The notes beneath the pieces are model-generated. The model saw nothing but the letters and a program-made list of their open reading frames with translations, was not told the DNA's origin and ran no database searches. 64,000 nucleotides of DNA from Sphingomonas faeni (GTDB lineage: Bacteria > Pseudomonadota > Alphaproteobacteria > Sphingomonadales > Sphingomonadaceae): the NCBI RefSeq assembly GCF_024273235.1, contig NZ_JANBVH010000006.1:62001-126000 (forward strand), written 5' to 3'. A program made the translations under genes and the position numbers. Shown here one piece after another: positions 37,002 through 47,038 of the stretch (positions are counted from its first letter, which is position 1; each line of letters starts with the position of its first letter).

Positions 37002-38485
37002 TGACCGAGCTTACCGATCTGGGCGTTGCCGGCATTCGCGACGGCGTGCGCGACGGCAGTTTCACTGCCCGCGAAGTCGCCGACGCGTTCATCGTAAAGG
37101 TGAGCCAGGCCAAGGCGTTGAACGCGTTTCTTGTCGAGACGCCCGAACACGCGATCGCCGCGGCCACCGCCGCCGATACCGCGCGCGAAGCTGGCGAGAC
37201 GCTCAAGCCGCTGGCCGGCGTGCCGATCGGCATGAAGGACCTGTTCTGCACCAAGGGCGTCGCGACGACCGCGGCGAGCCACATCCTCGAAGGCTTCACG
37301 CCGACCTATGAATCGACCGTCTCGCAGAATTTGTGGGACGCGGGCGCGGGGATGCTCGGCAAGCTGAACATGGACCAGTTCGCGATGGGCTCGTCGAACG
37401 AGACCTCGGCGTTCGGCAACGTGATCTCGCCGTGGAAGCGCAACGACGGCGGTAATGCGTCGCTCGCGCCCGGCGGGTCGTCGGGCGGCTCGTCGTCGGC
37501 AGTCGCCGCGCGGCTCTGCCCCGGCGCGACCGGCACCGACACCGGCGGTTCGATCCGCCAGCCCGCCGCCTTCACCGGGATCAGCGGCATCAAGCCGACC
37601 TATGGCCGCTGCTCGCGCTGGGGGACGATCGCGTTCGCCTCGTCGCTCGACCAGGCCGGGCCGATGGCGCGCGACGTCAAGGATTGCGCGATCCTGCTCG
37701 AGGCGATGGCCGGGTTCGATGCGAAGGACGGCACCTCGCTGCAGCTCGACGTGCCGAAATGGGAAGCAGGATTGTCTGCCAATCTCAATGGCCTGCGCGT
37801 CGGTATTCCCAAGGAGTATCGCGTCGACGGGATGCCCGAGGAGATCGAGGCGCTCTGGCAGCAGGGCATCGACTGGCTGAAGGACGCCGGCGCGACGATC
37901 GTCGAGGTCTCGCTCCCGCACACCAAATACGCGCTGCCGGCTTATTACATCATCGCGCCCGCCGAGGCGTCGTCGAACCTCGCGCGCTATGACGGCGTCC
38001 GCTACGGCATCCGCGACCTGCCGACCGGCGCGGGGCTACAGGACATGTACGCCGCGACGCGCGCCGACGGCTTCGGTCCGGAGGTGAAGCGCCGCATCAT
38101 GATCGGCACCTATGTGCTGTCGGCCGGCTTCTACGACGCCTATTACACGCAGGCGCAGAAGGTCCGGACGCTGATCGCGCGCGACTTCGAGAAGGCGTGG
38201 GAGACGTGCGACGTGCTGCTCACGCCGACCGCACCGTCGGCAGCGTTCGCGCTCGGCGAGAAGTCGGCGGATCCGATCGCGATGTACCTCAACGACGTCT
38301 TCACCGTGCCGTCGTCGCTCGCCGGGTTGCCGGCGATGTCGGTGCCGGGTGGTCTCGACAAGCAGGGCCTGCCGCTCGGCCTTCAGATCATCGGCAAGCC
38401 GCTCGACGAACAAGGCGTGCTGAACGCAGGGCTCGCGATCGAACAGCGAGCAGGATTTACCGCGCGACCAGAGGCTTGGTGGTAA
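37001..38485 (+). CDS. gatA: Asp-tRNA(Asn)/Glu-tRNA(Gln) amidotransferase subunit A
   Basis: The 494-residue amidase-signature subunit releases ammonia from glutamine. It has the Lys of [15 protein letters not shown] and the Ser-cisSer stretch [32 protein letters not shown]. The gene sits between gatC (1-nt overlap) and gatB (1-nt gap), a compact operon. Presence of GatCAB suggests that Gln-tRNA and possibly Asn-tRNA are made by the indirect route in this organism. Confidence 0.97.
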   Translation: MTELTDLGVAGIRDGVRDGSFTAREVADAFIVKVSQAKALNAFLVETPEHAIAAATAADTAREAGETLKPLAGVPIGMKDLFCTKGVATTAASHILEGFTPTYESTVSQNLWDAGAGMLGKLNMDQFAMGSSNETSAFGNVISPWKRNDGGNASLAPGGSSGGSSSAVAARLCPGATGTDTGGSIRQPAAFTGISGIKPTYGRCSRWGTIAFASSLDQAGPMARDVKDCAILLEAMAGFDAKDGTSLQLDVPKWEAGLSANLNGLRVGIPKEYRVDGMPEEIEALWQQGIDWLKDAGATIVEVSLPHTKYALPAYYIIAPAEASSNLARYDGVRYGIRDLPTGAGLQDMYAATRADGFGPEVKRRIMIGTYVLSAGFYDAYYTQAQKVRTLIARDFEKAWETCDVLLTPTAPSAAFALGEKSADPIAMYLNDVFTVPSSLAGLPAMSVPGGLDKQGLPLGLQIIGKPLDEQGVLNAGLAIEQRAGFTARPEAWW

Positions 38486-38486
38486 C

Positions 38487-39968
38487 ATGAGCGACTATCG
38501 TATCCAGGGCGAAACCGGCGAGTGGGAGGTCGTGGTCGGCCTCGAGGTGCACGCGCAGGTGACGTCGAACGCCAAGCTCTTCTCGGGCGCGGCGACCGCG
38601 TTCGGCGCGGAGCCCAACACGCAGGTGAGCCTCGTCGACGCGGCGATGCCGGGGATGCTGCCGGTGCCGAACCGCGAGTGCATCCGTCAGGCGGTCCGCA
38701 CCGGCATGGCGATCGAGGCGCAGATCAATAAATGGTCGCGGTTCGACCGTAAGAATTACTTCTACGCCGATCTGCCGCAGGGCTACCAGATCAGCCAGCT
38801 CTATCATCCGATCGTGGGTGAGGGGGCGATCGACATCAGCCTCGACGAGAAGAACCCCGACGCGACCGGCAAGCGGATCGGCGTCGAGCGCATCCATGTC
38901 GAGCAGGATGCCGGCAAGCTGATGCACGACCAACATCCGACCCAGTCCTACGTCGATCTCAACCGCTCGGGCGTCGCGCTGATGGAGATCGTGTCAAAGC
39001 CCGATCTGGCTTCGCCTGCGGAAACAGGGGCTTACCTGCGGAAGCTGCGTTCGATTCTGCGCTATGTCGGATCGTGCGACGGCAACATGGAGGAAGGATC
39101 GATGCGCGCCGACGTCAACGTCAGCGTGCGCAAGCCCGGCGACGAACTGGGTACGCGCACCGAGACGAAGAACGTCAATTCGGTGCGCTTCGTGATGGCG
39201 GTGGTCGAGCAGGAAGCGAAGCGCCAGGTCGAGGTGCTCGAAGCCGGCGGCAAGATCGTCCAGGAAACGCGGCTCTATGATCCCGACCGCAACGAGACGC
39301 GCTCGATGCGGTCGAAGGAAGACGCGCATGATTACCGCTACTTCCCCGATCCGGACCTGTTGCCGCTGGTGCTCGACGATGCGTTCCTCGCCGAGTGCCG
39401 CGCGTCGTTGCCGGAACTCCCCGATGCGAAGCGCGCGCGGTACGAGGCTCTCGGCATCGCGCCGTACCAGGCGACGGTGCTGACCGCCGAGGTCGAGGCG
39501 GCGCGGTGGTTCGATGCGTTGCTCGATGCGGGCGTGAAGCCGGCGGCGGCGGCGAACTGGACGACGTCGGAACTGTTTGGGGCATTGAACCGGACCGGCA
39601 GGGACATCGGGAACTCGCCGGTTTCGCCAGCCCAGGCGGCGGAACTGCTCGGGCTGATCGCCGACGGCACGCTGTCGGGGAGTCTCGCCAAGCAGGTGTT
39701 CGAGGTGATGCTCGAGACCGGCGACGGGGCGGCGAAGGTGGTCGAGGATCGCGGGTTGAAGCAGACCAGCGATACCGGGGCGATCGAGGCCGTGATCGCC
39801 GAGGTGATGGCGGCGAACGCGGACAAGGTTGCGGACTATCGTGGCGGCAAGGACAAGCTGTTCGGGTTCTTCGTCGGCCAGACGATGAAGGCGATGGGGG
39901 GGAAGGCTAATCCTGCCGTGGTGAACGAACTGCTCAAGACGGCGCTTGGGGAGTCGGTGGCTTCGTAA
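38487..39968 (+). CDS. gatB: Asp-tRNA(Asn)/Glu-tRNA(Gln) amidotransferase subunit B
   Basis: The 493-residue kinase/transamidase subunit activates the tRNA-bound carboxylate with ATP. It starts with [13 protein letters not shown] and has [38 protein letters not shown] and the C-terminal YqeY-like tail domain ([11 protein letters not shown] to [17 protein letters not shown]). It ends the operon; convergent repeats follow. Confidence 0.97.
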   Translation: MSDYRIQGETGEWEVVVGLEVHAQVTSNAKLFSGAATAFGAEPNTQVSLVDAAMPGMLPVPNRECIRQAVRTGMAIEAQINKWSRFDRKNYFYADLPQGYQISQLYHPIVGEGAIDISLDEKNPDATGKRIGVERIHVEQDAGKLMHDQHPTQSYVDLNRSGVALMEIVSKPDLASPAETGAYLRKLRSILRYVGSCDGNMEEGSMRADVNVSVRKPGDELGTRTETKNVNSVRFVMAVVEQEAKRQVEVLEAGGKIVQETRLYDPDRNETRSMRSKEDAHDYRYFPDPDLLPLVLDDAFLAECRASLPELPDAKRARYEALGIAPYQATVLTAEVEAARWFDALLDAGVKPAAAANWTTSELFGALNRTGRDIGNSPVSPAQAAELLGLIADGTLSGSLAKQVFEVMLETGDGAAKVVEDRGLKQTSDTGAIEAVIAEVMAANADKVADYRGGKDKLFGFFVGQTMKAMGGKANPAVVNELLKTALGESVAS

Positions 39969-40007
39969 GCCTGCGGTTGGCTGGCGATGCGTTCTCCCGC
40001 ACATCCT

Positions 40008-40087
40008 GTTCTACCGCGAAGGCGGGAGTCCAGGGTAACGGAGCGCAGCGCTGCTTGATTCCTGGACCCCCGCGTTCGCGAGGGAAC
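40008..40087. repeat. Intergenic palindromic repeat, family B copy 2
   Basis: GTTCTACCGCGAAGGCGGGA and CCCCGCGTTCGCGAGGGAAC with GTCCAGGGTAACGG/TCCTGGA inside. It shares the 309-nt gap between the convergent gatB and protease genes with a family A copy; no gene is visible there. Confidence 0.7.
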
Positions 40088-40122
40088 AGGAGAAGTGAAG
40101 TTCGTGCCAGCTTCAACACGTA

Positions 40123-40226
40123 CCACCCCGGCGAAGGCCGGGGCCCAATTGGGGAACGCTGCTAACGAGGGGCGGCGCTTCGTTACTGCAACCTTTCCGA
40201 TTGGGCCCCGGCCTTCGCCGGGGTGG
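40123..40226. repeat. Intergenic palindromic repeat, family A copy 3
   Basis: The CCACCCCGGCGAAGGCCGGG arms with GCCCAATTGG/CCGATTGGGC, as in the other five copies. It follows the family B copy directly. Confidence 0.8.
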
Positions 40227-40277
40227 TGGTAGTGTTGGGTCGGAGCGGAAGCGGAAGCAGAAAGGGAGCGTGGCGTA

Positions 40278-40841
40278 CTACGCATCCACCTTCTGCGGAT
40301 GATGCGGCACCAAGATCAGCGTGTTCTCCTCCACCCGCCACGACGCCAGCCGCGACAGGAAGTTCATTCCCAGCACGTTCGTCTCACCAAACGCCGGCGA
40401 AACCACCACCTGCAAATCCCGCGCAACGATCGCGCCAAGCCGCAAATCCGCGATGGTCCCCGTCTTAGCCGCGATAGACCCGTTGGCGGTCTGCAAGACG
40501 ATCGGCATCACGCCAACCCGCGCCTCGATCCCCGCAGCCTCCGCCGTTTTCTCCGAAATCGCCGTAATCGTCGCGCCGCTGTCGATCAGTAGCCGCTGGC
40601 TCACCCCATCGATCGTCGCACGTGCCCAGAAATGTCCATCCGGCGACATCCGGATACGGACCTCGCCGCCGACCACCTGCTGGTCCTCGATCTTCAGGAA
40701 CCGCGCGATCTTGCCGACATAGGGGTCGAATTGCCGCCGCTGGTCGACCGCAATGAACAGCAGTCCGACGAGGACGAGCGTCATCGCCAGGTTCACGAGC
40801 GTTCGGATGACGGGGATGCGCTGCGCAACGATCAGGACCAA
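40278..40841 (-). CDS. Membrane-anchored retropepsin-like aspartic protease (TIGR02281-type)
   Basis: The protein has an N-terminal membrane region and a clan AA aspartic protease domain, with the catalytic LLIDSGATITAIS and the later hydrophobic-hydrophobic-Gly block NVLGMNFLSRLASWRVEENTL. One DSGAT per chain implies a dimer. The annotated start is a TTG at 40841 with no good ribosome site. The reading frame continues upstream to about 40977 with protein-like sequence (a first membrane helix, SLYIALGLALLVLIVAQRIP) but contains no ATG, GTG or TTG there. The true N-terminus is therefore probably longer and uses an unusual start. Confidence 0.82.
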   Translation of the reverse strand: MVLIVAQRIPVIRTLVNLAMTLVLVGLLFIAVDQRRQFDPYVGKIARFLKIEDQQVVGGEVRIRMSPDGHFWARATIDGVSQRLLIDSGATITAISEKTAEAAGIEARVGVMPIVLQTANGSIAAKTGTIADLRLGAIVARDLQVVVSPAFGETNVLGMNFLSRLASWRVEENTLILVPHHPQKVDA

Positions 40842-40976
40842 GAGGGCAAGCCCGAGCGCGATATAGAGGCTCTGGTGCTCGGCGAAGGTTGGGATCGTGG
40901 AGATTATCGGGTCCTGATTGGCGGGAGTGGCACGATCTGAATAGCCACGCCCGCCTGTATGGTTGCTGAAGAACGA

Positions 40977-41201
40977 TTACTGCGCGTCGTCGTCCTGGTT
41001 CTTCACGACACCACCGGTCCCGCCGACTCCGTCGTGCAGGCCGCTGTCGGTGAACGTCCCGGGCTCGTCGCCGCCTTCGCCGCGCTCGACCGCGTCGGAA
41101 CGCGACTCCACCGCTTGTTCGATATCGCTGCGGGTATCCGCGTCACGATCCTCGGGCAGCGTTTCGGGGTTCGTCCCGGAATGGGGATCGGCCACGCTCA
41201 A
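40977..41201 (-). CDS. Small acidic protein, coupled to the Pro-rich peptide
   Basis: A 74-residue, strongly acidic, Gly/Asp/Ser-rich ORF (MSVADPHSGTNPETLPEDRD to VVKNQDDDAQ) without hydrophobic segments; it is probably disordered. Its TTG start overlaps the TGA of the preceding small ORF (TTGA), so it would be translated by coupling. A GTG two codons in is an alternative. I recognise no family. Confidence 0.5.
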   Translation of the reverse strand: MSVADPHSGTNPETLPEDRDADTRSDIEQAVESRSDAVERGEGGDEPGTFTDSGLHDGVGGTGGVVKNQDDDAQ

Positions 41202-41353
41202 AACTCGGGCTGCACGGGTGCGGGATCGTTCGACGGCGTACCCGGAGCAGGCACGTCGATATCCGGCGCGGGCGGGTTGAACTCGGGCGGCGGCGCGGTC
41301 GGCTCGACGGGCGGCGTCGGGGTCGGGAATTCTGCCGGGGGTTGGGTAGCCAT
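41198..41353 (-). CDS. Small Pro-rich peptide (51 residues)
   Basis: A 51-codon ORF begins MATQPPAEFPTPTPPVEP and ends APVQPEF, with about one third proline. An excellent ribosome site, AAGGAGAG, lies 5 nt before its ATG, which is the main reason to believe it is translated. Its stop overlaps the start of the acidic ORF. The function is unknown; it has no signal peptide or membrane segment. Confidence 0.65.
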   Translation of the reverse strand: MATQPPAEFPTPTPPVEPTAPPPEFNPPAPDIDVPAPGTPSNDPAPVQPEF

Positions 41354-41462
41354 GATGTCTCTCCTTCTGGATGCCTAACGCCCGTAATCAGCGGGAGTTG
41401 CCTATGTGCTTGCCCCGGCATGCATCGTTGGTATAGACGCGCCCGCTACGGCGATGTCCTGT

Positions 41463-41547
41463 GCGGGCGTGGCGGAACTGGTAGACGCGCTTGGTTTAGG
41501 TCCAAGTATCGCAAGATGTGGGGGTTCGAGTCCCTTCGCCCGCACCA
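41463..41547 (+). tRNA. tRNA-Leu (anticodon UAG)
   Basis: An 85-nt class II tRNA with encoded CCA. The acceptor stem is GCGGGCG/CGCCCGC, the anticodon stem CTTGG/CCAAG has loop TTTAGGT, giving UAG, a variable arm follows, and the T arm is GGGGTTCGAGTCCC. It lies 68 nt upstream of tig on the same strand. Confidence 0.97.
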
Positions 41548-41614
41548 GCCCGCCGCGCAGGCGAGGCGACCGCCCGACGAATTATCCCGAATGCTCTTAT
41601 AACAAAGGCCGGAC

Positions 41615-43273
41615 ATGCAGACTGTCGAGACGTTGAACGAGGGCCTCAAGCGCGCCTTTACGCTCACCATCACCGCGAAGGATATCGATGCCAAGGTCGA
41701 TGTCGAGCTGAAGCGCCTCGCGCCGCAGATGAAGATGCCGGGCTTCCGTCCGGGCAAGGTGCCGGCGAACCTCATCCGCAAGATGCACGGCCCGGCGCTG
41801 ACCCAGGACGCGCTGAACGCGGCGATCCAGGAGGGCGTCCAGACGCTCGTCGCCGAGAAGCAGCTTCGCCCCGCGATGCAGCCTTCGGTCGAGCTGGAAG
41901 ACGGCTATGACCTCGGCAAGGACGCCGTGGTCAAGGTCGAGATGGAGGTCCTGCCGCAGGTCCCCGCTCCCGCGATCGACGGTCTGAAGCTCGAGCGCCT
42001 GACCGTGCCCGTCGCCGACGAGGCGGTCACCGAGCAGCTCCAGAAGTTCGCCGACCAGCAGAAGAAGTGGGACGACGCCAAGCCGACCTACAAGGCGAAG
42101 ATGGGTGACCTCGTCACCGTCGATTTCGTCGGCAAGACCGCCGACGGCGTCGCGTTCGAGGGCGGCACCGGCACCGACATGGGCGTCGAGCTGGGCGCGG
42201 GTCGCCTGATCCCCGGCTTCGAGGATCAGCTCGTCGGCGTGAAGACCGGCGACGACAAGGTCCTCAACGTGACCTTCCCCGATGAGTATCAGGAGAAGTC
42301 GCTCGCCGGTCAGCCGGCGACGTTCGACATCACCGTCAAGTCGGTGAAGACCGCGGGCGAGAGCAAGATCGACGAGGATCTGGCCAAGTCGCTCGGTCTC
42401 GAGAGCCTCGAGCAGCTCACGGGGCTGCTCAAGGGTCAGATCGAGCAGGAGCATAACGGCCTCACGCGCACGCACATGAAGCGCAAGCTGCTCGACCAGC
42501 TCGCCGAGGGTCACGACTTCGAAGTGCCGCCGTCGATGGTCGAAGCCGAGTTCAACCAGATCTGGTCGCAGCTCCAGCACGAAGCCACGCACGAGGCCGA
42601 CCCCGAGGCTGCGATGGCCGAGATGGAAGGCGAGCGCGACGATTACCGCAAGATCGCCGAGCGTCGCGTGCGCCTGGGGCTGCTCCTGTCCGAGATCGGC
42701 CAGGCGAACGGCGTCGAGGTTTCCAACCAGGAAATGCAGCGGCTGCTCGCCCAGGCAGCGCAGCAGTATCCGGCGGAACAGCGCCAGCAGTTCATGCAGT
42801 ACGTCCAGCAGGAGCCGATGGCGGCCGCCCAGCTGCGCGCGCCGCTGTACGAGGACAAGGTCGTCGACTTCCTGTTCGAGAAGGCCGAGATCACCGACCG
42901 CGAAGCCACGCGCGAGGAGCTTGAGGCCGCGATCGAGAGCGAGGACGGTTTCGCCAGCGGCACGCACACGCATGATCACGACAATCACAAGCCGAAGAAG
43001 AAGGCTGCCGCCAAGAAGAAGGCTGCACCTGCCGACGACGCGGCCGTGACGGAAGAGGCGCCTGCCTCGGACGCTGCGGAAGAGGCCAAGCCTGCGAAGA
43101 AGGCCCCTGCCAAGAAGAAGGCGGCTCCCGTCGAAGCCGAGACGGCCGTGACGGAATCGTCGCCGGTTGCCGCTGAGAACGCAGAGGGCACCGAAGCTGC
43201 CGACGCACCGGCAAAGAAGCCCGCCGCGAAGAAGCCCGCTGCCAAGAAGGCCGCGACCAAGACCGAGGCGTAA
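41615..43273 (+). CDS. tig: Trigger factor with long Lys/Ala-rich tail
   Basis: The ribosome-bound chaperone and prolyl isomerase meets nascent chains. Of 552 residues, the N-terminal domain carries the ribosome-binding signature MKMPGFRPGKVPANLIRKMHG. The FKBP-type domain (GDLVTVDFVGKTADGVAFEGG, about 165-245) and the C-terminal chaperone arms (to about 445) are standard. The last 100 or so residues form an unusual low-complexity tail of KKKAAAKKKAAP and acidic Ala-rich blocks, making it over 100 residues longer than E. coli Tig. An 11-bp hairpin follows the stop. It is the first gene of the tig-clpP-clpX-lon protein quality region. Confidence 0.96.
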   Translation: MQTVETLNEGLKRAFTLTITAKDIDAKVDVELKRLAPQMKMPGFRPGKVPANLIRKMHGPALTQDALNAAIQEGVQTLVAEKQLRPAMQPSVELEDGYDLGKDAVVKVEMEVLPQVPAPAIDGLKLERLTVPVADEAVTEQLQKFADQQKKWDDAKPTYKAKMGDLVTVDFVGKTADGVAFEGGTGTDMGVELGAGRLIPGFEDQLVGVKTGDDKVLNVTFPDEYQEKSLAGQPATFDITVKSVKTAGESKIDEDLAKSLGLESLEQLTGLLKGQIEQEHNGLTRTHMKRKLLDQLAEGHDFEVPPSMVEAEFNQIWSQLQHEATHEADPEAAMAEMEGERDDYRKIAERRVRLGLLLSEIGQANGVEVSNQEMQRLLAQAAQQYPAEQRQQFMQYVQQEPMAAAQLRAPLYEDKVVDFLFEKAEITDREATREELEAAIESEDGFASGTHTHDHDNHKPKKKAAAKKKAAPADDAAVTEEAPASDAAEEAKPAKKAPAKKKAAPVEAETAVTESSPVAAENAEGTEAADAPAKKPAAKKPAAKKAATKTEA

Positions 43274-43280
43274 AACTATC

Positions 43281-43306
43281 TGAGTGCCTCAGGACTGAGG
43301 CACTCA
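43281..43306 (+). terminator. Hairpin after tig
   Basis: TGAGTGCCTCA and TGAGGCACTCA form a perfect 11-bp stem with a GGAC loop, 8 nt after the tig stop. There is no T tract, so termination efficiency is uncertain. Confidence 0.7.
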
Positions 43307-43320
43307 ACCCATAATCGGGT

Positions 43321-43426
43321 CACCTCCCCGGCGGAGGCCGGGGTCCAGTTGGAAAGGTAGCTGTAACGGCGCGCAAAGCTCCGTTATGGACCTTCCCCAA
43401 CTGGGCCCCGGCCTCCGCCGGGGAAG
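43321..43426. repeat. Intergenic palindromic repeat, family A copy 4 (variant)
   Basis: CCTCCCCGGCGGAGGCCGGGG and CCCCGGCCTCCGCCGGGG, with GTCCAGTTGG/CCAACTGGGC. It differs from the other copies by compensated changes in both arms (CGGCGGAGG pairs with CCTCCGCCG), which suggests that the fold is conserved. Confidence 0.8.
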
Positions 43427-43495
43427 TGCGTTTGTAGGTGGTCGGTGGCTGAAAATAGCGTCTCCAAGGCAGCTTCCGACACAATAGGGCAGGGC

Positions 43496-44422
43496 ATGAC
43501 CGAACCGAGAATCGCCGTCCTCCTCCCCTGCTACAACGAGGAAGCCGCGATCGCGCAGACGATCGCGGGGTTCCGCGACGCGCTCCCAAGCGCCGTCATC
43601 TACGTCTACGACAACAACAGCGCCGACCGCACGATCGAGGTCGCACGTGCCGCCGGTGCCGTCGTCCGGACCGAGCGGATCCAGGGCAAGGGCGCGGTCG
43701 TCCGCCGCATGTTCGCCGACATCGACGCGGACATCTACGTCATGGCCGACGGCGACGCGACCTACGACGCCGCCTCCGCACCGAACCTGGTAAAGCGCGT
43801 CCTCGACGAGCAACTCGACATGGTCGTCGGCTCACGCATCAGCCAGGTCCAGGAAAGCTACCGCCGCGGCCACCGATTCGGCAACGCGCTGCTTACCGGC
43901 ATGCTCGCGCGCCTGTTCGGCCGCAGTTTCACCGACATCCTCTCCGGCTACCGCGTGTTCTCGCGTCGGTTCGTGAAGAGCTTCCCGTCGCTGTCGGCCG
44001 GGTTCGAGATCGAAACCGAGATCAGCGTTCATGCGCTAGAACTGAAAATGCCGATCGGCGAGGTCGAGACGCCCTATTACGCGCGCCCCGAAGGCTCCGA
44101 ATCGAAGCTCAGCACGTACGGCGACGGCTGGCGTATCCTGCGGACGATCATGACGCTGTACCGGATCGAGCGCCCGCTGTGGTTCTTCGGCGCGATCGGC
44201 AGCGTGTTTGCGTTGCTCGCGCTGATCCTCGGCATCCCGTTGGTGCTGACCTATATCGAGATCCACCAGGTTCCCCGTTTCCCGACTGCGATCCTGATCA
44301 CCGGCCTCGGCATCTTCGCTGCGCTCAACGTCTTCACCGGCCTGATCCTCGACACCGTGGTAAGAGGCCGCCGCGAAGTGCGAAGGCTAGCATACCTCGC
44401 CTACCCAGCCCCAGGCATCTGA
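43496..44422 (+). CDS. Family 2 glycosyltransferase with two C-terminal membrane helices
   Basis: A 308-residue GT2 enzyme of the polyprenyl-phosphate sugar synthase (DPM1/GtrB-like) kind. It starts with [18 protein letters not shown] and contains [10 protein letters not shown], the DxD-type MADGDATYD, the acceptor region [18 protein letters not shown] and [21 protein letters not shown]. Two hydrophobic helices at about 225-300 anchor it. It probably transfers a sugar to a lipid carrier for envelope glycans; the sugar is not evident. The start at 43496 has AGGGC upstream. It lies alone between tig and clpP. Confidence 0.9.
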   Translation: MTEPRIAVLLPCYNEEAAIAQTIAGFRDALPSAVIYVYDNNSADRTIEVARAAGAVVRTERIQGKGAVVRRMFADIDADIYVMADGDATYDAASAPNLVKRVLDEQLDMVVGSRISQVQESYRRGHRFGNALLTGMLARLFGRSFTDILSGYRVFSRRFVKSFPSLSAGFEIETEISVHALELKMPIGEVETPYYARPEGSESKLSTYGDGWRILRTIMTLYRIERPLWFFGAIGSVFALLALILGIPLVLTYIEIHQVPRFPTAILITGLGIFAALNVFTGLILDTVVRGRREVRRLAYLAYPAPGI

Positions 44423-44423
44423 T

Positions 44424-44567
44424 TCCCTCGCCCCTCCGGGGAGAGGGAAGGAGGAGCCACTCGGCGACGGGAGGGTGAGGGGAGGTTGGGATCCGCCAAC
44501 CGCCCCTCACCCTCCCACCCGCAAGTGCGTGCGGGCCCCCCCCTCTCCCCGAAGGGGCGAGGGGAAG
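44424..44567. repeat. Intergenic palindrome between the glycosyltransferase gene and clpP
   Basis: CCCTCGCCCCTCCGGGGAGAG and CTCTCCCCGAAGGGGCGAGGG form the outer arms; GGGAGGGTGAGGGGAGG and CCGCCCCTCACCCTCCC form inner ones. It is another large, G/C-rich intergenic inverted repeat of the type seen in families C and E. Confidence 0.7.
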
Positions 44568-44639
44568 CACAGGACGGGCTTGAACTCCCCTCCCGGACAG
44601 CCGATGTTAGCGGTTCACTGGGGCATAAGAGAGATTTCC

Positions 44640-45329
44640 ATGCACAATCCGTTCGAGACCGGCGATTTCGCGAGCCCGTTGGCCAGCGCCGGGCTCGGCC
44701 TGCAGCAGACGCAAGCAGGCCTGGTTCCAATCGTCATCGAGCAGTCGAACCGCGGCGAGCGTTCGTTCGACATCTTCTCGCGTCTGCTCCGCGAGCGCAT
44801 CATTTTCGTGACCGGCGGCGTCGAGGACGGCATGGCCTCGCTGATCACCGCACAGCTGCTCTTCCTCGAGTCCGAGAACCCGAAGAAGGACATCTTCATG
44901 TACATCAACTCGCCGGGCGGTGTCGTCACGGCGGGCATGGCGATCCACGACACGATGCGGTACATCCGCCCGCGCGTCGGCACCGTGTGCATCGGCCAGG
45001 CCGCATCGATGGGCAGCTTCCTGCTCGCGAGCGGCGAGCCCGGCATGCGCGTCGCGATGACCAACGCACGCATCATGATCCATCAGCCATCGGGTGGCGC
45101 ACAGGGCATGGCCAGCGACATCGAGATCCAGGCACGCGAAATCCTGCGCATCCGCAAGCGCATGAACGAGCTGTATTCGCAGTATACCGGCCAGCCGATC
45201 GAGGAGATCGAGCGCCGGATGGACCGCGATACGTTCCTCGAGGCGAACGAAGCGAAGGATTTCGGTCTGGTCGACGAGGTGTTCGACAAGCGTCCGGCAC
45301 CGGCGGATGATGCGGCAAAACCCGCTTAA
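44640..45329 (+). CDS. clpP: ATP-dependent Clp protease proteolytic subunit
   Basis: The 229-residue serine peptidase forms the double-ring chamber. It has [18 protein letters not shown] (catalytic Ser), [13 protein letters not shown] (catalytic His) and the late Asp in [12 protein letters not shown]. An N-terminal extension of about 25 residues precedes the usual [29 protein letters not shown] start. It lies 124 nt before clpX, the classical clpP-clpX arrangement. Confidence 0.97.
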   Translation: MHNPFETGDFASPLASAGLGLQQTQAGLVPIVIEQSNRGERSFDIFSRLLRERIIFVTGGVEDGMASLITAQLLFLESENPKKDIFMYINSPGGVVTAGMAIHDTMRYIRPRVGTVCIGQAASMGSFLLASGEPGMRVAMTNARIMIHQPSGGAQGMASDIEIQAREILRIRKRMNELYSQYTGQPIEEIERRMDRDTFLEANEAKDFGLVDEVFDKRPAPADDAAKPA

Positions 45330-45452
45330 CCGACACTGGCATGGGGCGAATCGTAAGCCCTGCCGGTTTATTTGATTGTAGGAACTCCGGGGTGCGTTAC
45401 GGTAGCGGCCCCGGAAACGGCACGTGCACCGACATGCGCGAGAGGTGATTGA

Positions 45453-46718
45453 ATGACGAAGCTGAGCGGTGGCGACTCGAAGAGCACCCTCTATTGCTCG
45501 TTCTGCGGCAAGTCGCAGCATGAGGTACGCAAGCTGATCGCGGGTCCAACCGTGTTCATCTGCGACGAGTGCGTCGAACTTTGCAACGACATCATCCGCG
45601 AGGAGACGAAGTCCGCGCTGGTGTCCAAGAAGGACGGCGGCGTGCCGACTCCGCAGGAGATCTGCGACGTCCTCGACGATTACGTGATCGGCCAGAAGCG
45701 CGCCAAGCGCGTGCTGTCGGTGGCGGTGCACAATCACTACAAGCGGCTCAACCATGGCGCCAAGGGTGCCGATGTCGAGCTGTCCAAGTCGAACATCCTG
45801 CTCGTCGGCCCGACCGGGTGCGGCAAGACTCTGCTCGCGCAGACGCTCGCGCGGATCCTCGACGTGCCGTTCACGATGGCCGATGCGACGACGCTGACCG
45901 AAGCCGGTTACGTCGGCGAGGACGTCGAGAACATCATCCTCAAACTGCTCCAGGCGTCCGACTACAACGTGGAGCGGGCGCAGCGTGGGATCGTCTACAT
46001 CGACGAGATCGACAAGATTTCGCGCAAGGCCGAGAACCCCTCGATCACCCGCGACGTGTCGGGCGAGGGCGTGCAGCAGGCGTTGCTCAAGCTGATGGAG
46101 GGGACGACCGCTTCGGTTCCTCCGCAGGGTGGGCGCAAACATCCGCAGCAGGAATTCCTGCAGGTGGATACGACCAACATCCTGTTCATCTGCGGCGGTG
46201 CGTTCTCGGGTCTCGAGAAGATCATCGGCGATCGTCTCCAGGGCAAGTCGATCGGTTTCGGCGCGTATGTCGCCGGGCCGGACGAGCGCAAGACCGGCGA
46301 GACGCTGAAGTCGGTCGAGCCCGAGGATCTGCTGAAGTTCGGGCTCATCCCCGAGTTCGTCGGCCGCTTGCCGGTGATCGCGACGCTCGAGGATCTCGAC
46401 GTCGACGCGCTGGTGAAGATCCTCAAGGAGCCGAAGAACGCGCTGGTCAAGCAGTACCAGAAGTTGTTCGAGATGGAGGACGTCGCGCTCGGCTTCACCG
46501 ACGACGCGCTCGTCTCGGTCGCCAAGAAGGGCATCGAACGCAAGACCGGCGCACGCGGGCTTCGCTCGATCCTCGAGAGCATCCTGCTCGACACGATGTT
46601 CGACCTGCCCGGCATGGACGGCGTCGACGAGGTGATGATCGACAAGGACGTGATCGAAGGCCGCAAGGAACCGATCCGCGTCTACGCCGAGAAGAAGAAG
46701 ACCGGCGACGCTGCTTAA
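45453..46718 (+). CDS. clpX: ATP-dependent Clp protease ATP-binding subunit ClpX
   Basis: The 421-residue AAA+ unfoldase feeds substrates to ClpP. The N-terminal zinc finger [23 protein letters not shown] (about 13-42), Walker [14 protein letters not shown], Walker [11 protein letters not shown], the IGF loop KSIGFGAYV and the sensor II segment [10 protein letters not shown] are all present. It ends with a good intrinsic terminator. Confidence 0.98.
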   Translation: MTKLSGGDSKSTLYCSFCGKSQHEVRKLIAGPTVFICDECVELCNDIIREETKSALVSKKDGGVPTPQEICDVLDDYVIGQKRAKRVLSVAVHNHYKRLNHGAKGADVELSKSNILLVGPTGCGKTLLAQTLARILDVPFTMADATTLTEAGYVGEDVENIILKLLQASDYNVERAQRGIVYIDEIDKISRKAENPSITRDVSGEGVQQALLKLMEGTTASVPPQGGRKHPQQEFLQVDTTNILFICGGAFSGLEKIIGDRLQGKSIGFGAYVAGPDERKTGETLKSVEPEDLLKFGLIPEFVGRLPVIATLEDLDVDALVKILKEPKNALVKQYQKLFEMEDVALGFTDDALVSVAKKGIERKTGARGLRSILESILLDTMFDLPGMDGVDEVMIDKDVIEGRKEPIRVYAEKKKTGDAA

Positions 46719-46744
46719 GCGCGGGGTTGGTTTTGGGGTACGGG

Positions 46745-46775
46745 AAAGGGCGTCGAGCGATCGGCGCCCTTTTTC
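46745..46775 (+). terminator. Intrinsic terminator after clpX
   Basis: AAAGGGCG (46745-46752) and CGCCCTTT (46765-46772) pair across a 12-nt loop and run into TTTTTC, 27 nt after the clpX stop. Confidence 0.85.
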
Positions 46776-46810
46776 GGTTGGGTCGACGAGCGTGGTCCGC
46801 TCTTCTGACA

Positions 46811-46889
46811 GCTCCCCCGCGAAGGCGGGGGCCCAGGGTACCAGGCGATAGCGGTCGTGACTCCTGGACCCCCGCTTTCGCGGGGGAAC
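46811..46889. repeat. Intergenic palindromic repeat, family B copy 3
   Basis: GCTCCCCCGCGAAGGCGGGG and CCCCCGCTTTCGCGGGGGAAC with GCCCAGGG/CTCCTGGAC. It lies between clpX and the nucleotidyltransferase pseudogene. Confidence 0.75.
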
Positions 46890-47038
46890 GGTAGGATGTG
46901 ACCTGACCCATGGAGAACGGTCGATACGCTCCGTCTTCACCCACAACGCCATTGGCGTCTCTTCTGTCTAGGGGACCTTGTAGGGTCCGCGGAGACGACG
47001 TCGTGACCCGCGTGCGGCTGTCGCCGCCACTACGGTGC

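Noticed and set aside
44607..46952. 781-codon minus-strand ORF across clpP and clpX
   Set aside because: It spans two undoubted genes and their intergenic region, and its sequence is typical antisense low-complexity.
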